The position numbers and the translations under genes are program-made. The notes under the pieces are model-generated. The model ran no database searches, was not told the origin of the DNA, and saw nothing but the letters and a program-made list of their open reading frames with translations. Positions 47,890-58,729 of a stretch of 64,000 bases of DNA are shown piece by piece (positions within the stretch are counted from its first letter, which is position 1; every line of letters begins with the position of its first letter). Location: assembly GCA_022559985.1 (NCBI GenBank), contig JAFJTR010000033.1:189247-253246 (forward strand), in the 5' to 3' direction. Source of the stretch: Parastagonospora avenae f. sp. tritici 18332-5. Its lineage: Eukaryota; Ascomycota; Dothideomycetes; Pleosporales; Phaeosphaeriaceae.

Positions 47890-48960
47890 TCAATCCCCAT
47901 CCCCCTCAACCCACACCGTCCCTCTCCACCCACTCTTCCGTCTCGCCCCATCCCCCTTATTCCCCACCGCCACAAACGCACTATCCGGCGCCACGAGGTC
48001 AAACGACCACACGCTCTGCCTATGCGTGGGACACGGCGTGTCAAGATGGCACGTTGGCCACGTCATCCCCGGACTCGACGATTCCGCATCTGAGGACAGA
48101 AACGCCGGCGCCGGCGCAGACGTGTACTGAAGAGTGGGAGGCGTAGAAGGAAGAGGCGTAGAAGTTGTTGGAGGAAGAGTGAGAGGAGGACTCGGCAATT
48201 TCTCCAGAAACGCCGATATAGGACATAGAGGGGCGATTTGAGGCGGCGTGTCGGTGCAATACACACCGCTGAAATCCGCGAAGGTGTCGTGCATCGCGCT
48301 GGTCGTGGGCGAGTTTTCCATATTTTCAGGCGCCAGCGGGATGTGTATCGTCGGAAGCTTTGGGCTGGAAGAAGAGGTGGAGGAGGTGCAAGTGGATGCC
48401 GTGAAGCCTGATGAGAAAGAAGAAGTGGATGTCATGGGTATGGTGGGGTGGGCGGTGTTTATGTTGGTGAGTGGAGTACCTAGGGCGTGCAGGCTTACGG
48501 TTGGTGCTGGTAGTGTAGAGAGGGCTGGATTTGGGACGCATGGTGGAGAGCTGCGTGATGCGCAGTGGAAGCCTGGCGTGAGGTCCGCTGCGAGAGGGGG
48601 CGTCTTGGTGACTCGCGGAGGAAGGATCTTCTTGACACCCTTTTTCATTTTGCGCCATAGGCCGTCCTTCGAGTCTTTCTTCGAGTCGTGCGATTCTTCA
48701 CCTTTGCTCGGGGCGCTTACTCCAGCATCCATCTCCTTCTCTTTCCGCGTCTTCATCCTACGTCCAAACATGTTTCGCCGTGTCTTCTGCCCTAGGATGC
48801 TTGCGGCTGCTTCGCACTTCTCGTGCATTTGGACTTCTTCATACGACATGACAGTGATTTTTGGGTGCGGCTGGGTGATTTGAGTGACTTTATACACGGT
48901 GCCATTGATGTGTTTCACGGTGATGAGGTTAGGATATGTGGTCAGAGTTGTGCGTTGCAT
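47890..48960 (-). CDS. Ser/Thr/Pro-rich hypothetical protein
   Basis: A single-exon frame of 356 residues from ATG 48960 (MQRTTLTTYPNLITVKHING); the open frame continues 24 codons upstream without an ATG. The N-terminal 50 residues look folded (VYKVTQITQPHPKITVMSYE), followed by a strongly basic segment (RRNMFGRRMKTRKEKE, LWRKMKKGVKKILPP) and a long low-complexity Ser/Thr/Pro region. The last 40 residues are more ordered (WSFDLVAPDSAFVAVGNKGD). No family recognised. Its opposite strand also has a long open frame (48248-48883), but that is a shadow of the codon bias. Basic tracts suggest nuclear or membrane-surface localisation; this is inference only. Confidence 0.6.
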   Translation of the reverse strand: MQRTTLTTYPNLITVKHINGTVYKVTQITQPHPKITVMSYEEVQMHEKCEAAASILGQKTRRNMFGRRMKTRKEKEMDAGVSAPSKGEESHDSKKDSKDGLWRKMKKGVKKILPPRVTKTPPLAADLTPGFHCASRSSPPCVPNPALSTLPAPTVSLHALGTPLTNINTAHPTIPMTSTSSFSSGFTASTCTSSTSSSSPKLPTIHIPLAPENMENSPTTSAMHDTFADFSGVYCTDTPPQIAPLCPISAFLEKLPSPPLTLPPTTSTPLPSTPPTLQYTSAPAPAFLSSDAESSSPGMTWPTCHLDTPCPTHRQSVWSFDLVAPDSAFVAVGNKGDGARRKSGWRGTVWVEGDGD

Positions 48961-49769
48961 CTTAACAAAAAGTCGAGATTTTATGCGCACTTGTGGGTGG
49001 GTTGTACGGTATCGGAATGATTTAGGTCCCACGAATTCGAAATCCGGATTATCTCGAAATTCGGCTGATGTCGAGTTTTGGTTGTGGTAGAGTCAGGTCT
49101 TAGTTGAACCGGAGTTTGGTTGTTCTCGGGATTGGGGTCGGCCGGGGTTGTGATAGATGTAAGGTGAGGATTTGGGTGCGGTGTAGCTCGAGGCGCGATG
49201 CCATGAATAAGTGTGTATTGGAGATATGACGACGGAGAGGTGTTGGCGCGGCGTTGTGGGGTCCTTCACCGGGGAGGCGGTTAAGGGCGCCAGTGCTGTC
49301 AGTGATTTGAGGCAGCAACCCTTGTCGTTGTCATGCGACAGTGAATGGTAGCAGCCACATGGGATTGATAGGTACGTCACCAAGCACGGGTTATCAAAAT
49401 TCAACGATGGAAGTGTTATGGTGGTCAGGTATTCGCTAAAGATGATAGATGTGTAGTTCTCAACACTTCACATGGTCCAGCGTTTCGAGGCCCTTTTTGA
49501 CAACTTCGAGAGATCGTGCTAAGATTATAAAATCTTATAACAGTAGTATTTAAGACCCTCGATCCGTCTCCAGACAACAATTATTCTAATTCTTCTTCCT
49601 CTTACTCTAGAATCCTCCTTACGTCTTGCCGGATGTCCCCACTTCCCTGTCCTTCTCTGGCAACTTCAAGGGTCTGATCGAGTACTCTGTCACAATTTTT
49701 TTTCTTTTCCGCAGTAGTTAGTACCTGAATTGCCTGCCCTCCAGTCCTTCCATACGTGTTCCATATGTC
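48961..49769. other. Intergenic region, AT-rich in part
   Basis: It runs from the hypothetical-protein promoter into the second decaying patch. 49440-49640 is AT/pyrimidine-rich (AAGATTATAAAATCTTATAA near 49520 is a short palindrome-like stretch). No supported gene. Confidence 0.4.
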
Positions 49770-50491
49770 TTATAAAAGTGGCTCCATAAACTCCTTATCT
49801 TCCCATTTGGCTACGAGGTCGCGCACAGCATCGTAGCTCGCGCCTTCGCCATCGTGTTCTTCGAGAGAGAGTTGTCCAGGTTCACCAACTATGTTACAGA
49901 GCTCCGTTGCTTCCAGGCCGCCCCGCTTTATAATCCCGGACCAAAGTCGATGAGCATGACTTTTGGCAAAGTTTCGGTGTCTGGATCATGGAATCCGAGC
50001 AAAACGTTCCCGGATTGAATGCCTCCGTGGGAGATTGGAGTACTACATGTATTCTGCAGGAAGTCGAGGGCATCGTATACTTGTTGAAACACCAACCACA
50101 CTAGACCCATTGGCGGTGCTTCTATGGTTGGGTTGGCCACTGAATGCAGGCCGGAGCAGAAAGGCATAGTCGATAGGACCATCCATCCCGGCTCAGGTCC
50201 TGGGGCTGACTGGATCAGACTGACGATGTTGTCGCTATGGAGGTGGGCTTGCCGGTGGATGGAATCGAGAATCCAGCGTTCGCCAGCGAAGTGAGACACC
50301 AGTACGGAGATCTTGACGGCGACAACTCTAGAGACGGCGGCATCAACAGCACAATCTTCGTCGCCCTCTTGGAACTGGTTTCTCGCGGAGATAACCACTG
50401 GGTCAGGCAATGCTCGGCCACTACATCCTTCGCCAGCTTGTCGTAGAATGGTGTAGCCAGGGGCCATTGGCGAGTATCCGGAGTTTGACAT
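49770..50491 (-). pseudogene. Protein kinase-like pseudogene 1
   Basis: From ATG 50491 a 187-codon frame resembles a shortened protein kinase: VVAVKI (Lys of the N-lobe), MVLSTMPFCSGLH, FQQVYDALDFLQNTCS, HGGIQSGNVLLGF in place of the HRDxxxxN catalytic loop (catalytic Asp replaced by Gly), and VMLIDFGPGL, where it stops at 49928. Directly downstream, in a shifted frame, protein-like sequence continues (GGLEATELCNIVGEPGQLSL, then RDLVAKWEDKEFMEPLL) to a stop at 49770, so at least one frameshift follows the DFG motif. The same region organisation occurs in the neighbour at 51.2-52.3 kb. Substrate and ancestry unknown. Confidence 0.65.
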
Positions 50492-51173
50492 AGCGAAGAT
50501 TTCTTTGGGTAACTCGTGTATTTGAGCGCTCCGGAAGATATTGGGTGGCAGAATAGCGTATTTGCGCTACATAGCACAGAGATGCTCTCTCCGTTTACTA
50601 ACAGCAGGGTGATCGTAAAATATCAAGGGTACTTATATCTTGTCGGCTGCCTATAACGATTGGGGAGGGAAAGTTTCGTGACAAATACGCAGGACCAGCA
50701 AAGTAAAAGTCTTCCGTCGAATTGGGGATCGAGACATGATAGGCAAAGATACCATGGTGCCCGAGTCGCGATTCTTGAGGAGCTCTTCACAAATCACACT
50801 TGAGGGCAGAGCCATGAACATGTGTTCCAGTGGGTCATGTTGGCATGATCATGGGAGGGTGGCTGAAGGAAATCTCTCGGCGCCAGTCTGGCTTATATAC
50901 CCCCGAGTCATTCGGTTACGACTCATCACCGTATAGCAAGCTGAACACAAAAGCCCAAAGCAGTGGCAATGAATGTCACATAATCACGCGGATACCAATT
51001 TAGTAATGAGAATAGATATGGATAGACAAGAAGCAATAAGCAAAGCAACAGTAGCATATAATGTGCTACATGAGTTGAACAAACTAAAGCAGACTAATCA
51101 ATCCCGGACCAAGAACCAGTTACAGATCCTTGAAGTTGTGCAGGCTACTCAAGGCACAAAACAGATTCTCAAT
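50492..51173. other. Intergenic region between two kinase-like pseudogenes
   Basis: No credible ORF. 50940-51180 is AT-rich. Confidence 0.35.
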
Positions 51174-52298
51174 TTATGCTGCACTTTCCGAGGACGCTTC
51201 TTGAGCATCGTCCTGAGCTTCAGCAGTGAGCAGCTCCGTGATCTTGGTGCGCACGGCCTCGAAACGAGACCGAGCCACTCCTAAGATCATGTCTCGTATT
51301 CTTGTCCGAGCAACCTGTGGCATCGAAAGAATCTGGCGGTGAGCGAATGGGCCAAAACGTTTGCACAGTAAGCGATAAGTGTGCTCTTCAGCAGCTGGCA
51401 AGCGCATCTCGCTGATCAGCCAGTGAAAGCTATAGAGCATTGAACCCTCTCCATTAGCATCGGGGAGATGACTGCACAAATTGCATTCCGTTGGGTTCCA
51501 CTCTAGACCATGCATGACAGTGACCATAACTTCGGCTAACCCAGAGTATTCCGCGCTGAATATGATCCCGGACTACTGGGACTTGATCTCTCTAGCCAGA
51601 CCAAAATCAATTACCTTGACCTGTAGAAGCTCAGAACCCTCTGCGTAGCCAAGGATGATGTTTCCAGGGTGGAGGTCGCCGTGGACCATTGGTGGATCGC
51701 AAGTGTTGTGTAGGAAATGCAGCGCTTTGTAGAGCTGCCGAAATATTAGCCACATAAGGTGTTCTGGTATAGCTCGGTATGGTTGTAACAGTGCTTCTAG
51801 TTCGCAGCATATTGGAAGAGTCGAGGTTGCAAACCACGTTGGCGTTGGACTGAAAGTATCCACCGCGGTAAGCTCAAAGAAAGGTAGACAAGCCCCATCC
51901 GGTTGATGCTTCCGGATAGCCTTCAAAGCAGCAACCTCCTCGCGGAGAGCGTTGAGACTAGCGGGACAGGCAACTTTGACTACTCGCAATATGGACATCA
52001 ATGCGCTGACTTTGTCTGCAACATTGTCGTGCTCACAAGCTTTTATGGCTGCTACTGCGTCCTTGGGTAAGCAAAATTATGCATCTGCCTGCCCACCGCT
52101 ACCGGCTTCGCTTACCAGCAAGAACGAGTTCAGAATGTCGAGGTTACTCTCGATGCCAATCGTGGCAGACTCAGGGATCTCTTGGTACTGCCCGTTTGTC
52201 ATGTTGACGTGCGGAATCATTGACTGGTCGTCTGTCATGTTGATGTGGGGAATAGTTGGCTGATCGTTTTTCATGTTGAGTTTAGGAATCGTCGACAT
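51174..52298 (-). pseudogene. Protein kinase-like gene 2 with in-frame stop
   Basis: Exon 52298-52116 plus exon 52061-51174, joined in phase by a 54-nt intron. A TAG (51573-51575) interrupts the frame just after the DFG segment (VIDFGLAREIKSQ), and the same frame then continues for 132 codons (FSAEYSGLAEVMVTVMHGLE ... SSESAA). Up to the TAG the product is 223 residues; reading through gives 356. Kinase features: LMWLIFRQLYKALHFLHNTC, catalytic-loop-like MVHGDLHPGNIIL (Asp kept) and IDFGLA. A canonical N-lobe is not evident. The N-terminus has a threefold repeat (INMTDDQSMIPH type). The TAG could derive from CAG by C-to-T at CpA. A functional short protein is possible. Confidence 0.6.
52176..52290 (-). 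repeat. About 36-bp tandem repeat in kinase-like gene 2
   Basis: Three degenerate copies encode NMKNDQPTIPHI, NMTDDQSMIPHV and NMTNGQYQEIPE. The DNA copies share TCATGTTGA and GGAAT landmarks. Confidence 0.65.
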
Positions 52299-52731
52299 GG
52301 AAGTTGCACTTGTTGTGTATAGTTCCACGAAGGATATGAGTGTTTTAATACCATAGGGACCACCTATATTGTGGCTGCGCGCAAGACGAACCTCGCATCC
52401 TGTACTACGTGCATATATAGAGGAAGTGGTGGCTTTGCCAAATTCCTATCATACCACTCTTAATTTGGAACATTACATCTCGTTTTGTCGAGGTCGATTT
52501 TCTCTGCCACATTGTACAATAACTTCAATTGGTACTCAGGGCTCTCATCTGATAGGGAAGCGCGTGTCTAAATTACACCTAGCATTATCTACGTCAGTGA
52601 CTCTGCTTAAACGGGCTCATGACTAAGCACACCATCGACGCGCTTGAGTCCGTGGACCATGGACTTTGATGTTCGACAATGTGGCACGGAAGCATCGAAA
52701 GGACAAGACAACTCCTACATAGTCAACAGAC
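52299..52731. other. Intergenic region
   Basis: Divergent spacer between kinase-like gene 2 and the oxygenase fragment. No supported ORF. Confidence 0.35.
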
Positions 52732-53075
52732 ATGGCAACCCCTGACTTCACCTCGATCCCTATAATCGACCTCGCAAAATCTGTTAATCAAGATCCAAGA
52801 CCAGAGCTCCTAACAGACTTGAGATATCTGATCACCGACGTCGGATTTTCACTCTTGAAGAAAGACGGCATCCCTAGTGTTGTAATAACAAACTTGGTCA
52901 AAGCACTTCCGCGATTCTTCAAGCTCTCTGAGAAGGACAAGGAAGTAGCCGCCTTGAACAAATTTTGGGGGAGACGCAGCTTAGCACGAACATTCGGAGT
53001 CATCGGGATGTAGGAAGGAATTTTTATGGCGATATGTTTAGGAGGTATGTTAACCAAGACTGCTGCTGCAGACGC
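52732..53075 (+). pseudogene. Truncated 2-oxoglutarate/Fe(II) oxygenase N-terminus
   Basis: ATG 52732 starts a typical non-haem dioxygenase N-terminal domain (isopenicillin N synthase-like): FTSIPIIDLAKSV, LRYLITDVGFSLLKKDGIP, LVKALPRFFKLSEKDKEVAA. After ALNKF the frame degenerates and stops at 53013; the next frame still resembles the family (LGETQLSTNIRSHRDVGRNF) before stopping. The Fe-binding HxD...H and 2-oxoglutarate-binding RxS of the catalytic domain are absent, and the following 1.1 kb has no oxygenase homology. A dead 5' fragment. Confidence 0.75.
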
Positions 53076-54209
53076 GATGTAAGAAATGAAAGGATAGCCT
53101 GAAGCTGTACACTGAATCGTTAGGTCTCGAATGCGACGACAATGCATTGTGTATAACTTCAGATGATTGGATAGGCTGCTACTTGTTAGTCGCGAATCCA
53201 GCATATCTAAGCACAATGAGGCTCGGCTATCCCGCACGTTAGCTCGAAATACCATGTGTGCGGTCCTGATGGGGCCGGGTCGCTCGTGGTGGTCAAGTGA
53301 CAAAGCCCCAAGCGACTTCGGCTTCCATCGGATGCTCGATCGGCCGTGCTGTGATTGGTCCATATCATCGATTGTTCTCTCACAAGGCTGAAATTAATTG
53401 CACCCCATAGCGGATCATGTCAAATCATCTTCATTTTGAAGGGTTTTGGCAGTTGATTTTGGTTGCCGGGCTTAATGTAGATCCGCCAGCTTTTGCGTTC
53501 GATCGCTCGTCTCAACGCTGCGAATCGGGCCGATTCGAGTTGCACAGCGTTGAAGTGAGGAAGTGGAAGATAAGGACGCACAGATGCAGTCTGCTGCTAT
53601 GAGAATTATCGGTATGACGCAGCTGAACAGCTGAAGTGAGTCGGAAGGGCACCAAATTGAGGCGATGAGCAGAAAGACGTAGTGTTCTTTTGCCGGAGCT
53701 TCATAGAGTGACTTTGTTTACGCGAGGGTTTCATCGCCTCTGAACAACCTTTCATCTCTCCAGAACTAGAAATTCCATTTTCGTTTGTCAGTGATCACCA
53801 CAGTCACATTGTACATAGCCCAGTGCTGTGCTTTTGTCGTAGCCTATGCAACTCGACTTCATCGTTAGATCACAAGTCTTGGCGGCGATGAGGTATTCCA
53901 TCGCCAGTGCTCCGGGGCGGTCTGGGAACCTCAGAGATGATGGCCGGGCATTGCAGGTTTGTTACGGGCCTTTCGGTCAGAGATGGGAACAAGTGATCCA
54001 GCGATTACGTATCGTTATCTCGAGGCCGGAAGTATGCCGTTCAAGGAGGGCTCGAGTTCGGTATGTTTCCGGCCATCAGGTATATAGGCGGAGGTTGAGG
54101 CGCTGAAGGACTTGTTCACCACCACAACATCTCTTTGAGCACGGACCAAATTCTATCTGAAGTATCTCCAGAAGTCTTCTGCCCCTGACATCCCCATCTT
54201 TTCTTCAAC
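53076..54209. other. Intergenic region upstream of IDO
   Basis: 1.1 kb without a credible ORF. The final 150 bp is CT-rich and is the likely IDO promoter/leader. Confidence 0.4.
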
Positions 54210-55752
54210 ATGTCGCCTTCTTCCTTTGACTTCCCTGTCCTCGACGACACCAGGCCCGATGACCACTCCCTGCCAGCCTTCATGGTCTCCACGACCCGAG
54301 GCTTCCTGCCGCGTCAAGAGCCTGTCGTCGAGCTGCCCAAAGAGTTCGCTGCTCTTGAAAGCCTCTTGCAAAGCATGCCCATCAAGACACTGTCGGGCGA
54401 GCCAGGTCTACTTGCCGACTTCACCTTTGGCGACACTGTGTTGAAGGAGCTGCCTGACTTGTCGCCCGAGATTGAGAAGTATCGCGATGATCTCGTCGTC
54501 ATGAACGCTTTGTATCGCGATTACTCTTTCTTGGCTTCGGCATATCTGTTTGAGCCATGTCATGAGAGACACATGAGAGGAGAGGATTATGGCCTGGGAA
54601 GACAGTCGCTGCCGAGATGTATTGCGCTGCCCATTGTTAAGGTCGCTGAGATGTGAGTTTTCCTGGTGGTCTTGAGATTATTGTGACCTTGTCTAATCAG
54701 TGTCTGCGCGATAGTGCTGGCTTCAAGCCTTTCATGGAGTACGCTGGCTCATACGCGCTCTTCAACTACCGTCTTGAAGATCCAGCGAAGGGTCTTGACT
54801 ATGACAACCTTCGATTGATCCGTGCTTTCGAAGCCGGTTTAGATCCGTCGTCCTCCGAGGCTGGCTTCGTCTTGGTGCACATCGCAATGGTCAAAGAGTC
54901 CGGTGCCCTGGTCAAGGGTGCTGCTGATATGCTTGACTCCTGCGCTGGCCGTGACCGCGAGCGTTTCAATGATGGCTTGCGTACTCTTGTGAGTGGTTTG
55001 TCTAAGGTTAATGCTGTCATGAACAGTAAGTACCCCCCATTGTTTTATTGTTTGATAACTAACATGTCGACAGCGATGTGGAAGCGCAGCAAGCCAAATG
55101 GCTACACTAGCTTCCGAACATTCATCTTCGGCATCACTTCGCAGTCCATGTTCCCTAACGGTGTCATATACGAAGGCGTCAGTGAGGAGCCGTTGTCTTT
55201 CCGTGGCGAGTCTGGAGCCAACGATAGCATGATTCCTATGTGCGACAATCTCTTGCAGGTCGCAATGCCCGAAACTCCGCTCACAGACATTCTCAAAGAT
55301 TTCCGACAGTATCGACCGGGCAATCACCGTGAATTCCTTGAGGCTGTTCGCCATAGTGCCGAGCAGTCTGGTGTTCGCGAGTTCGCTACGGGCGACTCTG
55401 TCTCAGCTGCTTTGTATCTCCAGGCCCTGGATCAAGTGCGCGACTTCAGATGGAGGCACTGGTGCTTCACAAGGGAATACATCCTGAAGCATACATCGCA
55501 CCCCACCGCGACTGGTGGTAGCCCGATCGTGACGGCAAGTACCAGGCGTCTATGTCAGCGGTCCGAGCTAACATCCACCAGTGGCTCCCGAACCAGCTCC
55601 AGGCGGTGCTTGCGCAGATGGCCGAGACATTTGAGTACTGCAAGTCGATCAATGGAGTGGACGATATCATGGAGACTGCAAACACGCAACGCGAGACGCT
55701 GCGAAAGGAGGTGGAGAAGTATTGTGGCGAGCGTGGTGTTGCAGCATCCTGA
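54210..55752 (+). CDS. Indoleamine 2,3-dioxygenase
   Basis: Haem enzyme opening the indole ring of tryptophan to N-formylkynurenine, first step toward NAD+. Exons 54210-54652, 54715-55025, 55074-55534, 55582-55752 give 461 residues. Family marks: LGRQSLPRCIALPIVKVAEI, AGFKPFMEYAGSYALFNY, FRGESGANDSMIPMCDNLL, HREFLEAVRHSAEQSGVREF, and the C-terminal HTSHPTATGGSPIVTWLPNQ region near the haem-binding His. The last intron begins GCAAGT after ACG and ends CAG: a GC-AG intron, needed to read GSPIVTWLPNQ. The other introns are normal. Confidence 0.95.
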
Positions 55753-56269
55753 GATGGAGATATCGCGTCCCGCTCTAGACGATTAAATAAAGTGACAACT
55801 GTTCGTAGCCTTCGACATGACTTTGAGTTCTGATTGCCCCGGTGAATCATTTGCGCACGCGAACGACCTCGTGTTTGCGCCCTTCTACGTGACGATGACT
55901 GAGACTGCGTCTCCTCCAGTCACGTGGTCCATATTTGAGGGCGCAGAGGGCAAGTTCAGCCCTTCGACACGGGATTCGCGTGGTTGCAGTGTGACTGACG
56001 CGTGAGGTCGTGATCCTGTGGTGTTTGTGACTCAGTGTCTATGCGTCATGCGCTATCGATAGCGACGCTACTTTACCCCAGATGTTCCCACTTGCTAGCA
56101 ATCCAGCGCCACCTTCCAGAATCTCCTCGATCAATCAATCATTGATGATTGCCAGCCAACTAATGGAATTCTTACCCTTCACACGAATACACTCCGTTAT
56201 ACCAATACGGCGAAACTTAGGAAAACGAACCTGAGGAGGTTCCACAGCTAAGAACCCCACACATCGACC
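55753..56269. other. Intergenic region, IDO to GTPase gene
   Basis: 517 bp; no credible ORF. Contains the presumed promoter of the GTPase gene. Confidence 0.4.
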
Positions 56270-58274
56270 ATGGCATCACGACACGCCCCCAAGCAGAACC
56301 CTGCAGAGCGGCGGAAAGGCGAATCAGTACGTGACCACGTGATTGCGCGTTTCACTATGCTAACAAAATATGATAGGCTCTAAGCGAATTCGCGGACTAC
56401 GTAGAAAAGCAGCAGGCACTACGCCGACCACCTGGCCAGGCAACCGTCGTTCTTGAAGACCACGATGAGCTGAGCATTCTAGATGAGCTCGGCCTCTCCG
56501 ACGATAACAGCGCGCATATCCGCTTGAGGACGCTGCTTACAGACCCCGCTGAGGAGAATGTCCCAGCGCTTGTTGGGCATATCAAGGAGCGCCTGGCAGA
56601 GGGCCATGGCGAGGCGCTTTTCGATGTCGGAATAGAGGACAGTGGCGAATCCATGGGGTTCTCGAAAGAGAATTGGGAGTTCGCTCTGGAGCGGATAGGA
56701 GTTGCCTGTGAAGAGGTCAAGGCCGACTTCAAGATCCTCATGACGCGCAACGTGGGCGGTGACGCTGAGGTGGGGCCGCGAGACGCCAAAGAGACGGGTG
56801 TGAGTGGCAAGATGATCTTGCGGCAGCGGCCGGAGAGCGTGGACAACGTCATCGAAACACGGATAGCGGTGGTCGGCAATGTCGATGCGGGCAAGAGTAC
56901 CATGCTCGGTGTACTTGTTAAAGGTGGGCTCGACGACGGCCGTGGCAAAGCGCGAGTCAACCTCTTCCGCCACAAGCATGAAATCGAGAGCGGCAGGACA
57001 AGCTCTGTGGGCATGGAGATTATGGGCTTCGACAGCATGAGCGAAATTGTGGTCTCAAACACTGCTGGTCGAAAGCTGACGTGGGAGGAGATTGGACGTC
57101 GATCTGTAAGGACTTCACCCTGACCCTTGTGGGACGACGCTAATCAACGCAGGCGAAAGTGATTAGCTTCACTGATTTGGCGGGTCACGAGCGATATCTC
57201 CGCACGACCGTCTTTGGTTTGCTATCTAGCGAGCCCAACTACTGTTTGCTGATGGTTGCGGCGAATAACGGTCTTGTCGGCATGAGCAAAGAGCACCTCG
57301 GCATTGCTCTCGCGCTGAACGTGCCAGTCATGGTCTGCATAACCAAAATCGACATCTGTCCTCCGCAGATTCTGGAACAGACCATAACGCAACTCACCAA
57401 AATTCTCAAATCTCCTGGCGCGCGGAAAATACCCGTCTTCATCAGCAATAAGGAGGAGTGCATCAACACTGCGACTCAATTCGTGTCTCGTCGAATATGC
57501 CCCATCTTCCAGGTATCTAATGTCACCGGATACAATCTTGACTTGGTCCGCACCTTCCTCAACATATTGCCCCACCACGGGAACTACGACAGCTCTGCGC
57601 CTCTCGAGTTCCATGTCAACGATACGTTTTCCGTACCTTTTGTTGGCACCGTAGTCTCCGGTGTAGTGAAGTCCGGTGTAGTCCACACAGGTGACACCAT
57701 CTTGGTGGGACCTGACAGTCTGGGCCAGTTCACAACGACCAAAGTCCGTACCATCGAAAGGAAAAGGATACAAGTCCCTGGGTGTTCCGCTGGCCAGTCT
57801 GCAAGTCTGGCACTGCGAAATGTTCGAAGGAAAGATGTTCGGAAAGGCATGGTCGTCCTCCACAAGCCCGACAAACCTGACGCAGCGACTGGTGTTCCTC
57901 CAAATCCCAAGGTCTACCGTGAATTCGTCGCCGAAGTACTGATTTTGTCACATGCAACCACCATTAAGACCAAATACCAGGCGATGCTGCACGTCGGACC
58001 TGTCTCCCAGACATGCGCCATCATCGACATCGACCGTCAGTACATACGAACAGGCGATCGAGCCCAGGTCGCATTCCGATTCGTGCAGCGACCAGAGTAC
58101 TTGACTGTGGGTGACCGAATACTGTTCCGTGAGGGCAGGACGAAAGGCCTGGGTATAGTCAAGCGAGTTGGCTACGACCCCAAACATCCCTTGAACCCCG
58201 AGCTCCAGAACGAGAAGGACCAGGAGAATGGCAAGGAGAATCAGCAGGATAGGAACAAGGCCGAGGCCTCCTGA
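56270..58274 (+). CDS. GTPBP1/GTPBP2-type translational GTPase
   Basis: An EF-Tu-superfamily GTPase; animal GTPBP1/2 act in ribosome rescue and mRNA surveillance, the fungal role is unclear. Exons 56270-56326, 56377-57105, 57153-58274 give 635 residues. G1 is GNVDAGKST (186-194), G3 is DLAGHERYLRTT and G4 is ITKID. After the G domain, beta-barrel domains follow (FSVPFVGTVVSGVVKSGVVH, GDTILVGPDSLGQF, VRTIERKRIQV, and a C-terminal RAQVAFRFVQRPEYL). The N-terminal 170 residues are the GTPBP-specific region (HIKERLAEGHGEALFDVGIE). The C-terminal tail is Glu/Asn/Lys-rich. ATG 56270 has a strong ACCATGG context. Confidence 0.92.
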
Positions 58275-58729
58275 GTTCGGACTAAAGATATGCTGTTCAC
58301 ATATACACATGGGCAATATAAGCCACTATTAATATACGACCTTTTATGCTACTCCGTCTTCATACTTGTGGATTCTAGCGTTGCTAATGTCCGATGAAGG
58401 TTGACTCAGCGAACCCCGCCCCTGTTCTTACTTCCGCTGCGACCCACCAGCCTAATGCGATACAAGCCTTGGAGTTCATTCCGCCTCCGTCAGCCAAGGC
58501 CTTGTCCCCGAGCGCAGTACGACAGCGACAGAACTTTGCCTGGAGCTGGATTACGAATTGGTCTCGGCACTACCTAATGAACAAGGTTTCCAATGTTCTC
58601 TAAGTAAACTATAGAAGATGACAATAAAGTGAGCATATAGATAGACTATGCAATTATCCTCACATAGTACAGAACACATTATCGCTTCCAGACTCTACTC
58701 GTCGCACTCACGAAGCAAGATCCACCAGC
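58275..58729. other. Intergenic region
   Basis: 455 bp between two plus-strand genes. A 69-codon ATG-initiated ORF at 58394-58603 has no family features. Confidence 0.4.

Noticed and set aside
48248..48883. 211-codon plus-strand ORF with hydrophobic stretches
   Set aside because: Antisense to the Ser/Thr/Pro-rich frame at 47890-48960; repeats of Ser/Thr codons give an artificial open antisense frame. The choice between strands is not absolute without transcripts.
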